In this document: in pieces, positions 55,910 to 64,000 of the stretch
Position numbering within the stretch: the first letter of the stretch is position 1
Layout of the letters: each line of letters starts with the position of its first letter
NCBI RefSeq assembly: GCF_000970285.1
Contig: NZ_CP009516.1
Span: forward strand, 1,653,036 to 1,717,035
DNA: 64,000 nucleotides
Reading direction: 5' to 3'
Source: Methanosarcina horonobensis HB-1 = JCM 15518
GTDB taxonomy: Archaea > Halobacteriota > Methanosarcinia > Methanosarcinales > Methanosarcinaceae
Notes under the pieces: model-generated
What the model saw: only the letters and a program-made list of their open reading frames with translations
Told to the model about the DNA's origin: nothing
Databases searched by the model: none
Translations under genes and position numbers: made by a program

Positions 55910-56308
55910 TTAAAGCCCGAGTTCAGTTACTTTCTGCCCTTTAGCGCTGGTAACGGTCACGGAGATGTCTTTGAATTTAGGGACTCCTGTACCGCCTGTT
56001 TCATCCGAGACGAGAATATTGGACCACGGGCTGTTGGGCATATAAGCAATGCCTTTGTGAGAGGTTTCGTATTCGGATTCCTCAGCTTTCACCACAATCG
56101 TTCCGAAAGAGTTTTTCAGGATAACAGTGTCGCCTTTTTTTACGTTCAACTGCTTGAGATCGGCAGGATCCAGTTTTATGATGGCAGAACGATCCCTGTA
56201 CTCTTCCCCGAATCGATTTTCAATCACCGCTTTGTCCTGAAAGATATCACTGTAGGTTATGATCCTGACCTTTATTTCAGGGGCTTTAAGAAAAGATCCG
56301 AAATCCAT
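55910..56308 (-). CDS. fwdD: Formylmethanofuran dehydrogenase subunit D
   Basis: 132 residues, a molybdopterin-dinucleotide-binding beta-barrel domain (AIIKLDPADLKQLNVKKGDTV, MPNSPWSNILV). With FwdB it holds the tungsten or molybdenum pterin cofactor that reduces CO2 to formate in the first step of methanogenesis (or the reverse in methyl oxidation). Its ATG overlaps the fwdB stop as TGATG, so the two are translationally coupled. Confidence 0.93.
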   Translation of the reverse strand: MDFGSFLKAPEIKVRIITYSDIFQDKAVIENRFGEEYRDRSAIIKLDPADLKQLNVKKGDTVILKNSFGTIVVKAEESEYETSHKGIAYMPNSPWSNILVSDETGGTGVPKFKDISVTVTSAKGQKVTELGL

Positions 56309-57552
56309 CAGAGAGCCTCCATTATCTTTTTGAGAACAGCCTCATCCGAGAGCCGGTTCGTCTCAACAACAGGTTTAAAGTCCACCTTTACTCCGTCCAT
56401 ACGGGTTGCACTTCCTCCTGATTCCACTCCATTGATTGCAGTATTGATATAGACCTTTGCATTTCTGGAAGTCAGGGTTTCGCAGGGGTTTAGCGAGATA
56501 ACGGGAATTTCAAGCAGGTTCTTTGCAACAGACCTTGGAAGGCTTGAAAACGGGTCGGAGCCGATTATAAGGGCTGCATCCACGGTTTTTGCTTTAAGAG
56601 ATTCAACGATCGAATACTCGGGCCCGTGCTTAACATTACCGTCTTCAAACTTTACACTGTTCACATAACCTGTTTCTTCAAAGAGGTTTTCATTAAAGCC
56701 CCGCGTGTTGGAGTATCCTACCATGGGTATCAGGTGGAAATTTGCTTTTTCGTTCAGGGCATCCATGAGCCTGAAAAGAGGTTCGAGGTTCTCCAGGGAG
56801 TAAATCAGGCCAAGCCCTACTAAAATCACTCCGAACTTTGCCCCTTTAAGGATATTTGCCAGCTCAAGAATTCTTTTTGGGGGGAAGTTGTAGGAGGTCT
56901 TCGGAAGCTTTCCTGAAAGTGCTGCAATAAGGGCATCAATGAACTCGGCATCTCCTCCCGGTGGGATCTGGAAGAAATAGTTCCCGCAGATCTTTGCAGT
57001 ATGGGACTTCCGGACATCTATTGCGATTGCAGTCCTCTCTTCTTCCCAGCCCCGCTGCTTTTCCGTACCCCTGGGGAAATAGGAATGTTTCGAAAGGTGA
57101 CGGGGGTGAGAGTCCGAAGGGTTCGTCCCCCAGAAAATAGTAACATCAGCTTTATTCCTCACATCATCAAGAGTACAGGTCTTGAACCTGTTTTGAAGGA
57201 GGGCTTCAACCACACTCCCCAGGCGGAATGAAGACGGATCGTCAAGAGTTGCACTGGTTTTTTTTGCAAGCTCGATTGCAAGTTTCTGCGCTTCATTGGT
57301 AGAAGTCCCAAGCCCGAAAATCAGGGGATTTTTTGCATCCTTAAGGATAGCTGCAGCCTCATTGATTGCGGTTTCTTCATTTACTGGCCTGTTGTCGACA
57401 AGAAAAGCTGCGCTTTCCTTGCCTTCTTTCATGTGGGCTACCCCTACCCTGCAGGCGGTATAGACCTTGTTCACTATGTTTTTTTCAGACTCGACTTCAA
57501 TATCGTCGCAGAGCATTCCGCAGCCTGTACATACATAATAATTTTTTTCCAT
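56308..57552 (-). CDS. fwdB: Formylmethanofuran dehydrogenase subunit B (catalytic)
   Basis: 414 residues. The N-terminal CTGCGMLCDDIE...ACRVG binds a 4Fe-4S cluster, and the rest is the pterin-binding catalytic fold (FWGTNPSDSHPRH, GSDPFSSLPRS). The metal ligand is probably the Cys in FKTCTLDDVR (~126); no in-frame TGA indicates selenocysteine. It starts nine bases after the ferredoxin-like gene upstream and overlaps fwdD. fwdA and fwdC are not in the window, so the complex needs subunits made elsewhere. Confidence 0.95.
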   Translation of the reverse strand: MEKNYYVCTGCGMLCDDIEVESEKNIVNKVYTACRVGVAHMKEGKESAAFLVDNRPVNEETAINEAAAILKDAKNPLIFGLGTSTNEAQKLAIELAKKTSATLDDPSSFRLGSVVEALLQNRFKTCTLDDVRNKADVTIFWGTNPSDSHPRHLSKHSYFPRGTEKQRGWEEERTAIAIDVRKSHTAKICGNYFFQIPPGGDAEFIDALIAALSGKLPKTSYNFPPKRILELANILKGAKFGVILVGLGLIYSLENLEPLFRLMDALNEKANFHLIPMVGYSNTRGFNENLFEETGYVNSVKFEDGNVKHGPEYSIVESLKAKTVDAALIIGSDPFSSLPRSVAKNLLEIPVISLNPCETLTSRNAKVYINTAINGVESGGSATRMDGVKVDFKPVVETNRLSDEAVLKKIMEAL

Positions 57553-57561
57553 CCTCTTGCC

Positions 57562-58026
57562 TCACACAAATTCGATTGCCTCTACAGGGCAGGTCACTAT
57601 ACAGCCGTTACAGAGGATCTTGTTCTTCCCGAATCTGCGGCACTCCCCCAGGTTCTGGGCTTTGACAATTCCATCTTCGACAACTAGGACCAGCTTATTT
57701 GCATTCCTGGGGGCATTTCCCGAGCCTACTCCATAGGGATCGTTTGCTACATTAGGTGGGCAGGCAACGACGCAGTTTCCGCAGCCAAAACAGAGGTCTT
57801 CATGCACTATAAGTCCGGTTTCGGTTGCTCCTTCCGACGGCTTGAAGAGGCCGCTGATTTTTTCGTAACTTTCTTTGTATTTAGGTTCCTCTTTCAGGGG
57901 CGGGCAGTCCTCAGGTGTCAGCTCGCGGGCCATAAGGGCAACTGCAAACGCCATACAGGAGGTTTTTCCACATTTTTTGCAGTTAGTTTTTGGAAGCATC
58001 TGATAGATTTCCATTGCATTTGTCAT
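57562..58026 (-). CDS. FwdG-like iron-sulfur protein
   Basis: 154 residues. The N-terminal part (TNCKKCGKTSCMAFAVAL...DCPP) is a four-Cys Fe-S domain of the kind also found in CO dehydrogenase/acetyl-CoA synthase subunits. The C-terminal part has two ferredoxin-type clusters (CFGCGNCVVACPP, CNGCIVTCPVEAIEF), the second preceded by a Cys in LGECRRFG. It leads the fwd operon and should carry electrons to or from FwdB. It is larger than a classical FwdG because of the extra N-terminal domain. Confidence 0.85.
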   Translation of the reverse strand: MTNAMEIYQMLPKTNCKKCGKTSCMAFAVALMARELTPEDCPPLKEEPKYKESYEKISGLFKPSEGATETGLIVHEDLCFGCGNCVVACPPNVANDPYGVGSGNAPRNANKLVLVVEDGIVKAQNLGECRRFGKNKILCNGCIVTCPVEAIEFV

Positions 58027-58486
58027 TCAGGTCACCCTTGAGTCAAATTTATGATAAAGTTAGTTAAAGAGAGGGCAGTTAATGCCTATCAGGCAAGTAG
58101 TATTTGTACAGATCAGATAGGGTTAACCGGAGATTTCTTATTAAGAATGTCCGATTTGAAGGGAACGCCATCTAAGAATATTAGATGTCTAAGCGCACTG
58201 AAGCGCAATGTAGATAGATTTAGTTAAAGATGAATGTGATCTACCTTAAACTATTGCTTTTTAATTCTCAACGTTAATTCAATTTTCAGCATTAATAGTC
58301 TCCAGAAACCCGGAATTGCACTCAGATTAGGTTTTTGCCTTCTTCAGGCTGAAAGGTAATATCTTGAAGTGGGCAAAAAGATTAAAATGGCTGGAAGAGG
58401 GCAAAAATATTTATACACACTCCTCTTCCGCCTTCACTGATTGTTTGAAAATTGCTTTCAGAGCAGGTCTGATAGAACAGATTAGA
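58027..58486. other. Promoter region of the fwd operon
   Basis: About 460 bp between the ferredoxin:thioredoxin reductase gene and the fwd operon, both on the minus strand. AT-rich with no gene or strong hairpin recognised. Confidence 0.5.
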
Positions 58487-58768
58487 TCAGGAAGGTTTAA
58501 AGAAAAGTTCGCAGTGGCAGTTTCCGTCTTTTTCTATCTCGTCTTTATGATAGATACAGGGACACACTATTTTTTTATCTTCATTCTCATCCCCTGTTAC
58601 TATCCTGCATGGACAATAGCGCCTCCCGAACTTTTCTACCCTTGAAGCAAGCCCGTCAAGAACATAGTCTAGTGCCTCTTTATCCGGGTTGAGCCTGTAA
58701 CCTGCTTTGTTTGCGTATTTTTCCGTCCAATCATACATCTTATCTTTTAACTCATCATGTCCACTCAT
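58487..58768 (-). CDS. Ferredoxin:thioredoxin reductase catalytic subunit
   Basis: 93 residues with the three cysteine motifs of the family: RRYCPCRIV, VCPCIYHKD and CHCELFF. These hold a 4Fe-4S cluster beside a redox disulfide and pass electrons from ferredoxin to thioredoxin. No variable subunit gene is nearby, as is usual in archaea. It lies upstream of the fwd operon but 460 bp away, so it is probably a separate transcript. Confidence 0.93.
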   Translation of the reverse strand: MSGHDELKDKMYDWTEKYANKAGYRLNPDKEALDYVLDGLASRVEKFGRRYCPCRIVTGDENEDKKIVCPCIYHKDEIEKDGNCHCELFFKPS

Positions 58769-59827
58769 CTAGAGCTCCCTCCTGTTTTTTGTAAGAGCGA
58801 TACTGATTGTTCGTGAGAAAATATACATGGGACTAATATTAAAGAGCCTTCGGATACTTTTATTTTTTATGCAACTGCTGTTATTTATTAGAATTTTTTC
58901 GTTTCCTCAAAAGTTGCCTTAAATCCGCTGCTCATAAGGGAATGCCCACATTCATAGTAATTTTCTATAAATATCAATCCTAACTGACTGGTCGATTACG
59001 AATTAAGTTCTCAAACTATAAATTAATTGGTGAGCACCAAGATAGGCATTCAGTAATACTCCACATTCCGGTTAAGACCGCAGAAAAGTTATAATCTTAT
59101 AAAAACAACCCATTTACTGTAGTGTTGAGAAGAGTATTGGACAGGAGACTTTATTGGGAACTTAACACGGCTTTTAAGAGGAATCAGAAAGTTAATATAG
59201 ATATAACTGTAATAGTTATAATATAAATAGATTTTATAATATATAAAATATGTGTTAAATATGCCCCCTAATTTATCCATAAGCTCCCTAATTATCCAGT
59301 AACAGACAGGAATTGCTATAAGGATAGGGGAGTTTCCATATAATAGACCATAGTTCTGCCGGAACACCTTTGTTTCTGCCTCTGGATAAAGATAAGAAAG
59401 ATAGCTCCGAAAACCTTAGAAAAGTACTAAAAAACCTGCTGCTTCTTAATTCTCTGTTATAGGGCAACCGGTCAGAAGTTCAGAAAACTTTTACAAAATA
59501 AAGGTTTTGATTTTGTATAAAACGGCTACATTTTTATCCTGTTTGAGAGAAAATTTATATTGAGATTTATAAAACACAAAACCTGCAGCTGTTCAGAAGT
59601 CTGGAGAAAAGCCTTTTGAGGCCGTCCAAACAATTCTCCGGACCAGAGCTGTGCACTATCTTACTTCTTCTGCACGGGCATGAATTATACGCAGAAGATT
59701 ACAAAATCATAAGCTATGAAATCATAATTTTGAAAATTTAGCCTGTAAATTGTATAATAAAAAGATCTCAAAGTACATCAGAACTCAAACTCTAAGAAGA
59801 TTCATAGATATAAAGGAGTCAACAAGC
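58769..59827. other. One-kilobase intergenic region before hdrA
   Basis: No coding ORF was accepted. A 14-bp perfect palindrome ttggtgagcaccaa lies at 59027-59040. TATA-like sites (atttatattgag, tttataaaac) lie at about 59550-59572, which would give hdrA a leader of roughly 250 bases. The divergent neighbours are ferredoxin:thioredoxin reductase and hdrA. Confidence 0.5.
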
Positions 59828-62209
59828 ATGCGAATCGGAGTCTACATTTGCCATTGCGGACTGAATATTGCGGGAGTAATTGATGTTTCAGCCCTTGAAG
59901 ATATGACAAATGAACTGGAAGATGTGGTGCTTGCCCGGGAAGTACAGTTTCTATGTTCCGATTCCGGACAGGAAGGCATCATAAAGGACATAAAGGATAA
60001 CAAAATCGACAGGGTTGTGGTAGCCGCCTGCTCTCCCAGGCTGCACGAAAAGACCTTCAGGCACGTTATGGAAAAAGCCGGACTTAACCCTTACCTTATG
60101 GAAATGGTAAACATAAGGGAGCAGTGCTCCTGGGTGCATGCCGATGATCCCCAGATGGCGACCCAGAAGGCCTTTGACCTTATAAGGATGGGAGTTGCAA
60201 AATCCCGTTTCCTCAGGGAATTGAGTGCAACAAGCTCAAAAGCGAGCAGAAATGTCCTTATCATAGGCGGAGGAGTTGCAGGAATCGAAGCTGCCTTAAA
60301 CCTTGCAGAAGCTGGATTTCCCGTGACAATGGTCGAGAGGGAATCTACTATCGGAGGCAAAATGGCCCTGATGAATGAAGTATTCCCGACAAACGACTGC
60401 TCTATCTGCGTGCTTGCTCCCAAAATGACCGAGGTCCAGAACCACCCGAACATTACCCTTTATACATACTCCGAGGTTACCGATATCTCCGGATCGGTCG
60501 GAAAATTCCATGTTAAAGTCAAACGCAAACCAAGATTCGTGCTTGAAGACAAATGCAAGGGCTGCGTTGACCTCTGCTCCGGGGTCTGCCCCGTTGAAAT
60601 CGAAAACCCCATGAACTACGGGATTGGGAAGAGCCGGGCTATCTATATGCCAATCCCCCAGTCCGTTCCGCAGGTTGTGCTTATAGACCCTGACCACTGT
60701 GTGGGCTGCGGGCTCTGCCAGCAGGCCTGTCCTGCCGACGCTGTGGACTACGAACAGAAGCCGGAGGAAATCGAATTCGAAGCCGGAGCCGTAATAGTTT
60801 CTACAGGCTACCAGCTCTTTGACGCCTCAAGGAAAAAAGAATACGGATTTGGGAAATATCCCGATGTTATAACGAATATGCAGCTTGAACGGATGCTGAA
60901 CTCTGCAGGACCGACAGGAGGGAGAGTCCTTGTGCCTTCCACCGGCAAGCCCCCAAAAAGCGTTGCATTTATCCAGTGTGTAGGGTCAAGGGACAAAACC
61001 GTAGGCAACGAATACTGTTCAAGAGTCTGCTGCATGGCAGCCCTTAAAAATTCCCAGATGATAAAGGAACGCTACCCTGATACTGACATTACGATCCACT
61101 ATATCGATATCCGGGCTGCAGGCGAGATGTACGAAGAATATTACGCAAGGACGCAGGAAATGGGCGTTGACTTCATCCGCGGAAAGGTTGCCGAAGTCTA
61201 TGCCGGAGAAGACGGGAGACCGGTTGTCCGTTACGAAAATACCCTGGAATCCAGCGTTGAAGAAGAAGCCCATGACCTTGTTGTGCTCTCCACTGGATAC
61301 GAACCCAGTAAAGCCGCAGAAAGAATAGGCAGGATGCTTAACCTTGCCCGGCGCCCGGATCGTTTCTTTGCAAGCGCCCACCCTAAAATGCGTCCTGTGG
61401 ATGCCCCGGTAAGCGGCGTCTTCCTTGCAGGCTGCGCCTCGGGTCCCAAAGAAATTCAGGTCTCCATAGCTCAGGGAAGTGCCTGTGCCTCCAAAGTTAT
61501 GCAGCTTCTCGGTACCGGAGAACTTGAAGCCGATCCTATGGGTGCCCATGTTGACACGGATAAATGTATAGGCTGCAGGACATGTGTGGAAGTCTGCAAG
61601 TTCGGAAAGATCAGCATTGAGGACAAAAAGGCTGTTGTGGATGAAGTTTCCTGTTACGGCTGCGGGGACTGCAGTGCCGCGTGCCCTGTGGGGGCAATTC
61701 AGATGCGGAACTTTGAAAACGAGCAGATCCTTGCCCAGGTAAGAGAGGCAACCGCACATAAGTCCCAGAGCCCTTTTATTGTGGCTTTCCTGTGCAACTG
61801 GTGCAGTTATGCCTGCGCAGACCTGACAGGGATGTCCAGAATCCATTATCCTACGAATATCAGGGTCATCCGTACCATGTGTTCTGCAAGGGTAAACCCG
61901 GAATTCGTGCTTGAAGCCTTGAAAGGTGGGGCTGACGGAGTGCTTGTTGCAGGCTGCAGGATGGACGAATGCCATTACATACATGGAAACTTTGATGCGA
62001 AAAAGCGTATGGATGTCTTAAAGGAAATCATAAAGGAAATAGGGCTTGATCCTAAAAGGCTCAGAACCCTCTGGATCTCAGCTGCCGAAGGAGAACGCTT
62101 CTCGAACACTATTACCGAGTTTGTAAAGGAACTTGAAGAAATAGGGCCAATAGGGAGCGAATTCAAGCAGGAATGTGCCGGAACCGGAGTTGAGGAGGTG
62201 GCACAGTGA
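59828..62209 (+). CDS. hdrA: Heterodisulfide reductase subunit A with fused MvhD-like domain
   Basis: 793 residues from the ATG at 59828, which has GGAG before it; the frame is open upstream but without family sequence. The N-terminal CHCG domain is followed by FAD-binding IIGGGVAGIEAALNLAEAG (~145), TNDCSICVLAPKM, and two 4Fe-4S motifs (~240-310). A second ferredoxin pair lies at ~575-625. Residues ~650-770 match MvhD (FlpD): FLCNWCSYACADL, MCSARVNPEFV and AGCRMDECHY. It is the flavin subunit passing electrons for reduction of the CoM-CoB heterodisulfide. hdrB and hdrC are not here; pairing with a polyferredoxin resembles the HdrA1-type locus of Methanosarcina. Confidence 0.95.
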   Translation: MRIGVYICHCGLNIAGVIDVSALEDMTNELEDVVLAREVQFLCSDSGQEGIIKDIKDNKIDRVVVAACSPRLHEKTFRHVMEKAGLNPYLMEMVNIREQCSWVHADDPQMATQKAFDLIRMGVAKSRFLRELSATSSKASRNVLIIGGGVAGIEAALNLAEAGFPVTMVERESTIGGKMALMNEVFPTNDCSICVLAPKMTEVQNHPNITLYTYSEVTDISGSVGKFHVKVKRKPRFVLEDKCKGCVDLCSGVCPVEIENPMNYGIGKSRAIYMPIPQSVPQVVLIDPDHCVGCGLCQQACPADAVDYEQKPEEIEFEAGAVIVSTGYQLFDASRKKEYGFGKYPDVITNMQLERMLNSAGPTGGRVLVPSTGKPPKSVAFIQCVGSRDKTVGNEYCSRVCCMAALKNSQMIKERYPDTDITIHYIDIRAAGEMYEEYYARTQEMGVDFIRGKVAEVYAGEDGRPVVRYENTLESSVEEEAHDLVVLSTGYEPSKAAERIGRMLNLARRPDRFFASAHPKMRPVDAPVSGVFLAGCASGPKEIQVSIAQGSACASKVMQLLGTGELEADPMGAHVDTDKCIGCRTCVEVCKFGKISIEDKKAVVDEVSCYGCGDCSAACPVGAIQMRNFENEQILAQVREATAHKSQSPFIVAFLCNWCSYACADLTGMSRIHYPTNIRVIRTMCSARVNPEFVLEALKGGADGVLVAGCRMDECHYIHGNFDAKKRMDVLKEIIKEIGLDPKRLRTLWISAAEGERFSNTITEFVKELEEIGPIGSEFKQECAGTGVEEVAQ

Positions 62210-63678
62210 GCGAGAAAGAACCTGAAGAGTGCCCGGAGCAGGAAACTCAGGTATGCGGCGGGTGCTGCTGCGGAGCCGGAGAAACCGAAGAGCCCGAAAA
62301 AGGAAAAAATGAAATTGAGGATATCGAATCCGAAGAGTTTGAGGAGCAGGCAGAGGCAGAGCCAGAAGAAGACGAAAATCAGGAAAAGATCACGGTTACG
62401 ACCAGTATGGATCTGCAGGGAAGCCATTTCCTCTATACGCAGGCAACCGAGAAATCCCTCAAAACCCTTGATTACGATTATAAGCGCTGCAACGGCTGCG
62501 GGATCTGTGTGGAGATCTGCCCCACAAGAGCTCTGGAACTGGGACCCTTGCATGAGATTGCAACCGGGCTTGATGCTCCTCCTGTGATGATGGACCTTGA
62601 TAAATGTACCTTCTGCAGGATGTGCTCAAACCTCTGCCCTGTACATGCTATTTCCTTTGAAGCCATTGGAGAGATCCCTGATGAAAAGCAGTACCCAAAA
62701 TACGATGCATATGTAAATATCAACGAGAAGTGCCTTCCCTGTGCCCTCTGTGAAGGAGCATGCCCGCAGGACGCAATAGAAGTCGAATTCACCTTCCCTA
62801 AAAAAGAGGAGATTGCTCCATTTAAGGAGGGTGTGGAGGGCGAAATTGAAATCGACACTGACAAATGCAATTTCTGCGGGATCTGTGCCAGGTTCTGTGA
62901 CGCTGTTATCCTGCTTGAACGAGAACCAACTCCTGACAACCCTGTGCCCTTCGAGCAGATCCTTGTTGATACGGATAAATGTGACTATTGTGTACTCTGC
63001 CAGGACATTTGCCCGGAAGAGGCAATAAAGGTTAAAGGGGAACGTCCCTGTGAAGCGCCGAAAATAGGAGGAAAAGTAAAGGTCGATGACCTGAAATGTA
63101 CGCAATGCGCCCGCTGCCAGGCTGTCTGCCCCTATGAAGCTGTTGACCTGCAAAAACCAATGGAAGGAAAACTGAGCCTTATTGAGCTTAACCTGAAAGA
63201 ATGCGACCCTCAGGGCTGCCGCGGCTGCTTCAATGTCTGCCCCTCTGAACTCTGGTACGTACCTACGGATCCCGAAGACCCTCGAAAGATTGCTTTTGCC
63301 GAAGATTTCTGCATGTACTGTGGAGCCTGCGTGAAGGCCTGCCACCTTGCAGCCATAAAAGTGGAAAGAACCGATGTCCACCACACTGAAATCCCTGACA
63401 CCCCCTGGGCTTCCCAGTGGAGGGATGCAATCGAGTCCCTGAAGACTGGAGTAAGGAAAGGAGTTGACAGAGCAGTTTTCAGAGAGACAGAAACCCTAAA
63501 AGCTCAAAAATTCACGGGTATAGAGCCTCCATGTACCGATGAAGAAGCACTTGCAGCCGTACAGGCAAAAATTGATTCCCTCATGCCTGCTCTTAAGAGC
63601 GCAAAGGTCAGGAAACTCTGGGAAACCGACTCCCCGGAAAATGCTGCTGCTGCCGTGAAAAAGAAAATTGAAAGCTGA
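62206..63678 (+). CDS. Polyferredoxin associated with HdrA
   Basis: 490 residues, starting with GTG at 62206 behind GAGGAGGT and overlapping the hdrA stop by four bases. A Cys-rich start (CGGCCCGAG-like CGGCCCG) and a very acidic linker (~25-65) precede a chain of about twelve CxxCxxCxxxCP-type motifs (~90-395). These include CNGCGICVEICP, CTFCRMCSNLCP, CNFCGICARFCD and CMYCGACVKACH. The C-terminal ~90 residues are helical. It is likely a multi-cluster electron wire feeding HdrA. Confidence 0.94.
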   Translation: MSEKEPEECPEQETQVCGGCCCGAGETEEPEKGKNEIEDIESEEFEEQAEAEPEEDENQEKITVTTSMDLQGSHFLYTQATEKSLKTLDYDYKRCNGCGICVEICPTRALELGPLHEIATGLDAPPVMMDLDKCTFCRMCSNLCPVHAISFEAIGEIPDEKQYPKYDAYVNINEKCLPCALCEGACPQDAIEVEFTFPKKEEIAPFKEGVEGEIEIDTDKCNFCGICARFCDAVILLEREPTPDNPVPFEQILVDTDKCDYCVLCQDICPEEAIKVKGERPCEAPKIGGKVKVDDLKCTQCARCQAVCPYEAVDLQKPMEGKLSLIELNLKECDPQGCRGCFNVCPSELWYVPTDPEDPRKIAFAEDFCMYCGACVKACHLAAIKVERTDVHHTEIPDTPWASQWRDAIESLKTGVRKGVDRAVFRETETLKAQKFTGIEPPCTDEEALAAVQAKIDSLMPALKSAKVRKLWETDSPENAAAAVKKKIES

Positions 63679-63725
63679 AAATCTGGCTAAACCTGGAACG
63701 TAATCAGGTTTGAAACTACCTTAAC

Positions 63726-63750
63726 GGGTAAAAAAGCATCTTTTTTACCC
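63726..63750 (+). terminator. Terminator hairpin of hdrA-polyferredoxin
   Basis: gggtaaaaaa and ttttttaccc form a perfect 10-bp stem with a 5-base loop 47 bp after the polyferredoxin stop. The T-rich right arm resembles an archaeal termination site; no long T-tract follows. Confidence 0.6.
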
Positions 63751-63847
63751 CGGAAACCATTTTTTTGATCTTAGAGTTCTAAAGTGCCTCTTCCAGCTTG
63801 CCTGCAGCCTGTCCTCTCCTTTTATAACCCAAAAATTAGTCCTCTTG

Positions 63848-63915
63848 AGCGCAGCGAAAAGGACCTCGTGCTCCCGAAGCGAAACTCGGGTGCCGAAGCG
63901 TAATTCAGGTGGCGT
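63848..63915. repeat. GC-rich repeat-like intergenic segment
   Basis: Two imperfect copies of ccgaagcgaaactcgggtg / ccgaagcgtaattcaggtg follow one another, preceded by a related gcgcagcgaaaagg. The first can fold as cccga/tcggg. It stands out from the AT-rich surroundings and looks like a dispersed intergenic repeat, but only this copy is in the window. Confidence 0.45.
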
Positions 63916-63950
63916 GATAAGGTCATTCTATAAATCTTTTAAGTTTTAGC

Positions 63951-64000
63951 TCAGGATCTGCGCTTTTCTTTTACAACCATAACAGGTACTTTTGAGTTCC
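63951..64000 (-). CDS. Universal stress protein, C-terminal end only (runs off the window)
   Basis: The minus-strand frame from the window edge reads NSKVPVMVVKEKRRS and stops at 63951. This matches the last strand of UspA proteins (compare HSKTPVLVVRGE in the Usp at 29760-30209). Too short for certainty; the rest lies beyond 64000. Confidence 0.5.
   Translation of the reverse strand, partial: NSKVPVMVVKEKRRS

Noticed and set aside
58364-58645. 93-residue plus-strand ORF
   Set aside because: Mostly antisense to the ferredoxin:thioredoxin reductase gene.
61019-61984. 321-residue minus-strand ORF
   Set aside because: Fully antisense to hdrA, whose motifs are unmistakable; a long shadow frame caused by GC and codon bias.

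Overview
The window looks like chromosome of a Methanosarcina-type methanogenic archaeon. It carries a formylmethanofuran dehydrogenase cluster, a heterodisulfide reductase HdrA with a polyferredoxin, the Methanosarcina-style cysteate-synthase route to coenzyme M, archaeal LonB, the archaeal lipid enzyme CarS, PGF-CTERM surface proteins and many PAS/GAF histidine kinases. Housekeeping genes have moderate GC; they are separated by long AT-rich gaps, as is usual in this genus. Species was not determined.

Layout. 1-5060: an AT-rich accessory zone with a 5'-truncated TPR/nitrilase-fold protein and what looks like a decayed integrated element (damaged tRNA-Leu 3' copy, integrase-tail remnant) next to tRNA-Leu. 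5300-13430: argF, purD, a CMD-family protein, pyrE, carS, a split ccmF and a winged-helix regulator. 13430-16220: an IS200/IS605 transposase, a small-ORF/MoaD-like pair, and a tandemly duplicated Val-Phe-Gly tRNA triplet. 16580-20830: methanogenesis marker 16 facing comDE and cysteate synthase (coenzyme M biosynthesis). 21100-29611: small proteins, two TPR paralogues flanking a membrane protein that resembles the LonB membrane hairpin, then lonB-tldD-tldE. 29760-33210: two universal stress proteins around a gate-domain membrane protein, and a truncated DUF1704 fragment. 33460-40290: a PAS/GAF histidine kinase and a hyuA/deacetylase pair. 40390-42000: a solitary IscB with an upstream omega-RNA region. 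42550-50380: three beta-helix surface proteins. 50520-55350: a methyltransferase, a response regulator and a hybrid kinase. 55480-58770: a partial fwd operon (G-like, B, D) and ferredoxin:thioredoxin reductase. 59828-63680: hdrA-polyferredoxin. The window ends inside another universal stress protein gene.

The most striking pattern is start-codon use. Three surface proteins, IscB, a methyltransferase, CarS and a histidine kinase have no ATG, GTG or TTG where family structure requires the N-terminus. In the clearest cases an ATA or ATT sits a normal distance after a good Shine-Dalgarno sequence. Other leads are the stand-alone double LonB-like membrane hairpin protein, the marker 16/coenzyme M neighbourhood, the IscB/omega-RNA locus, and a 42-residue ORF coupled to a MoaD-like protein. 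All family assignments are from reading the sequence; no search was run.
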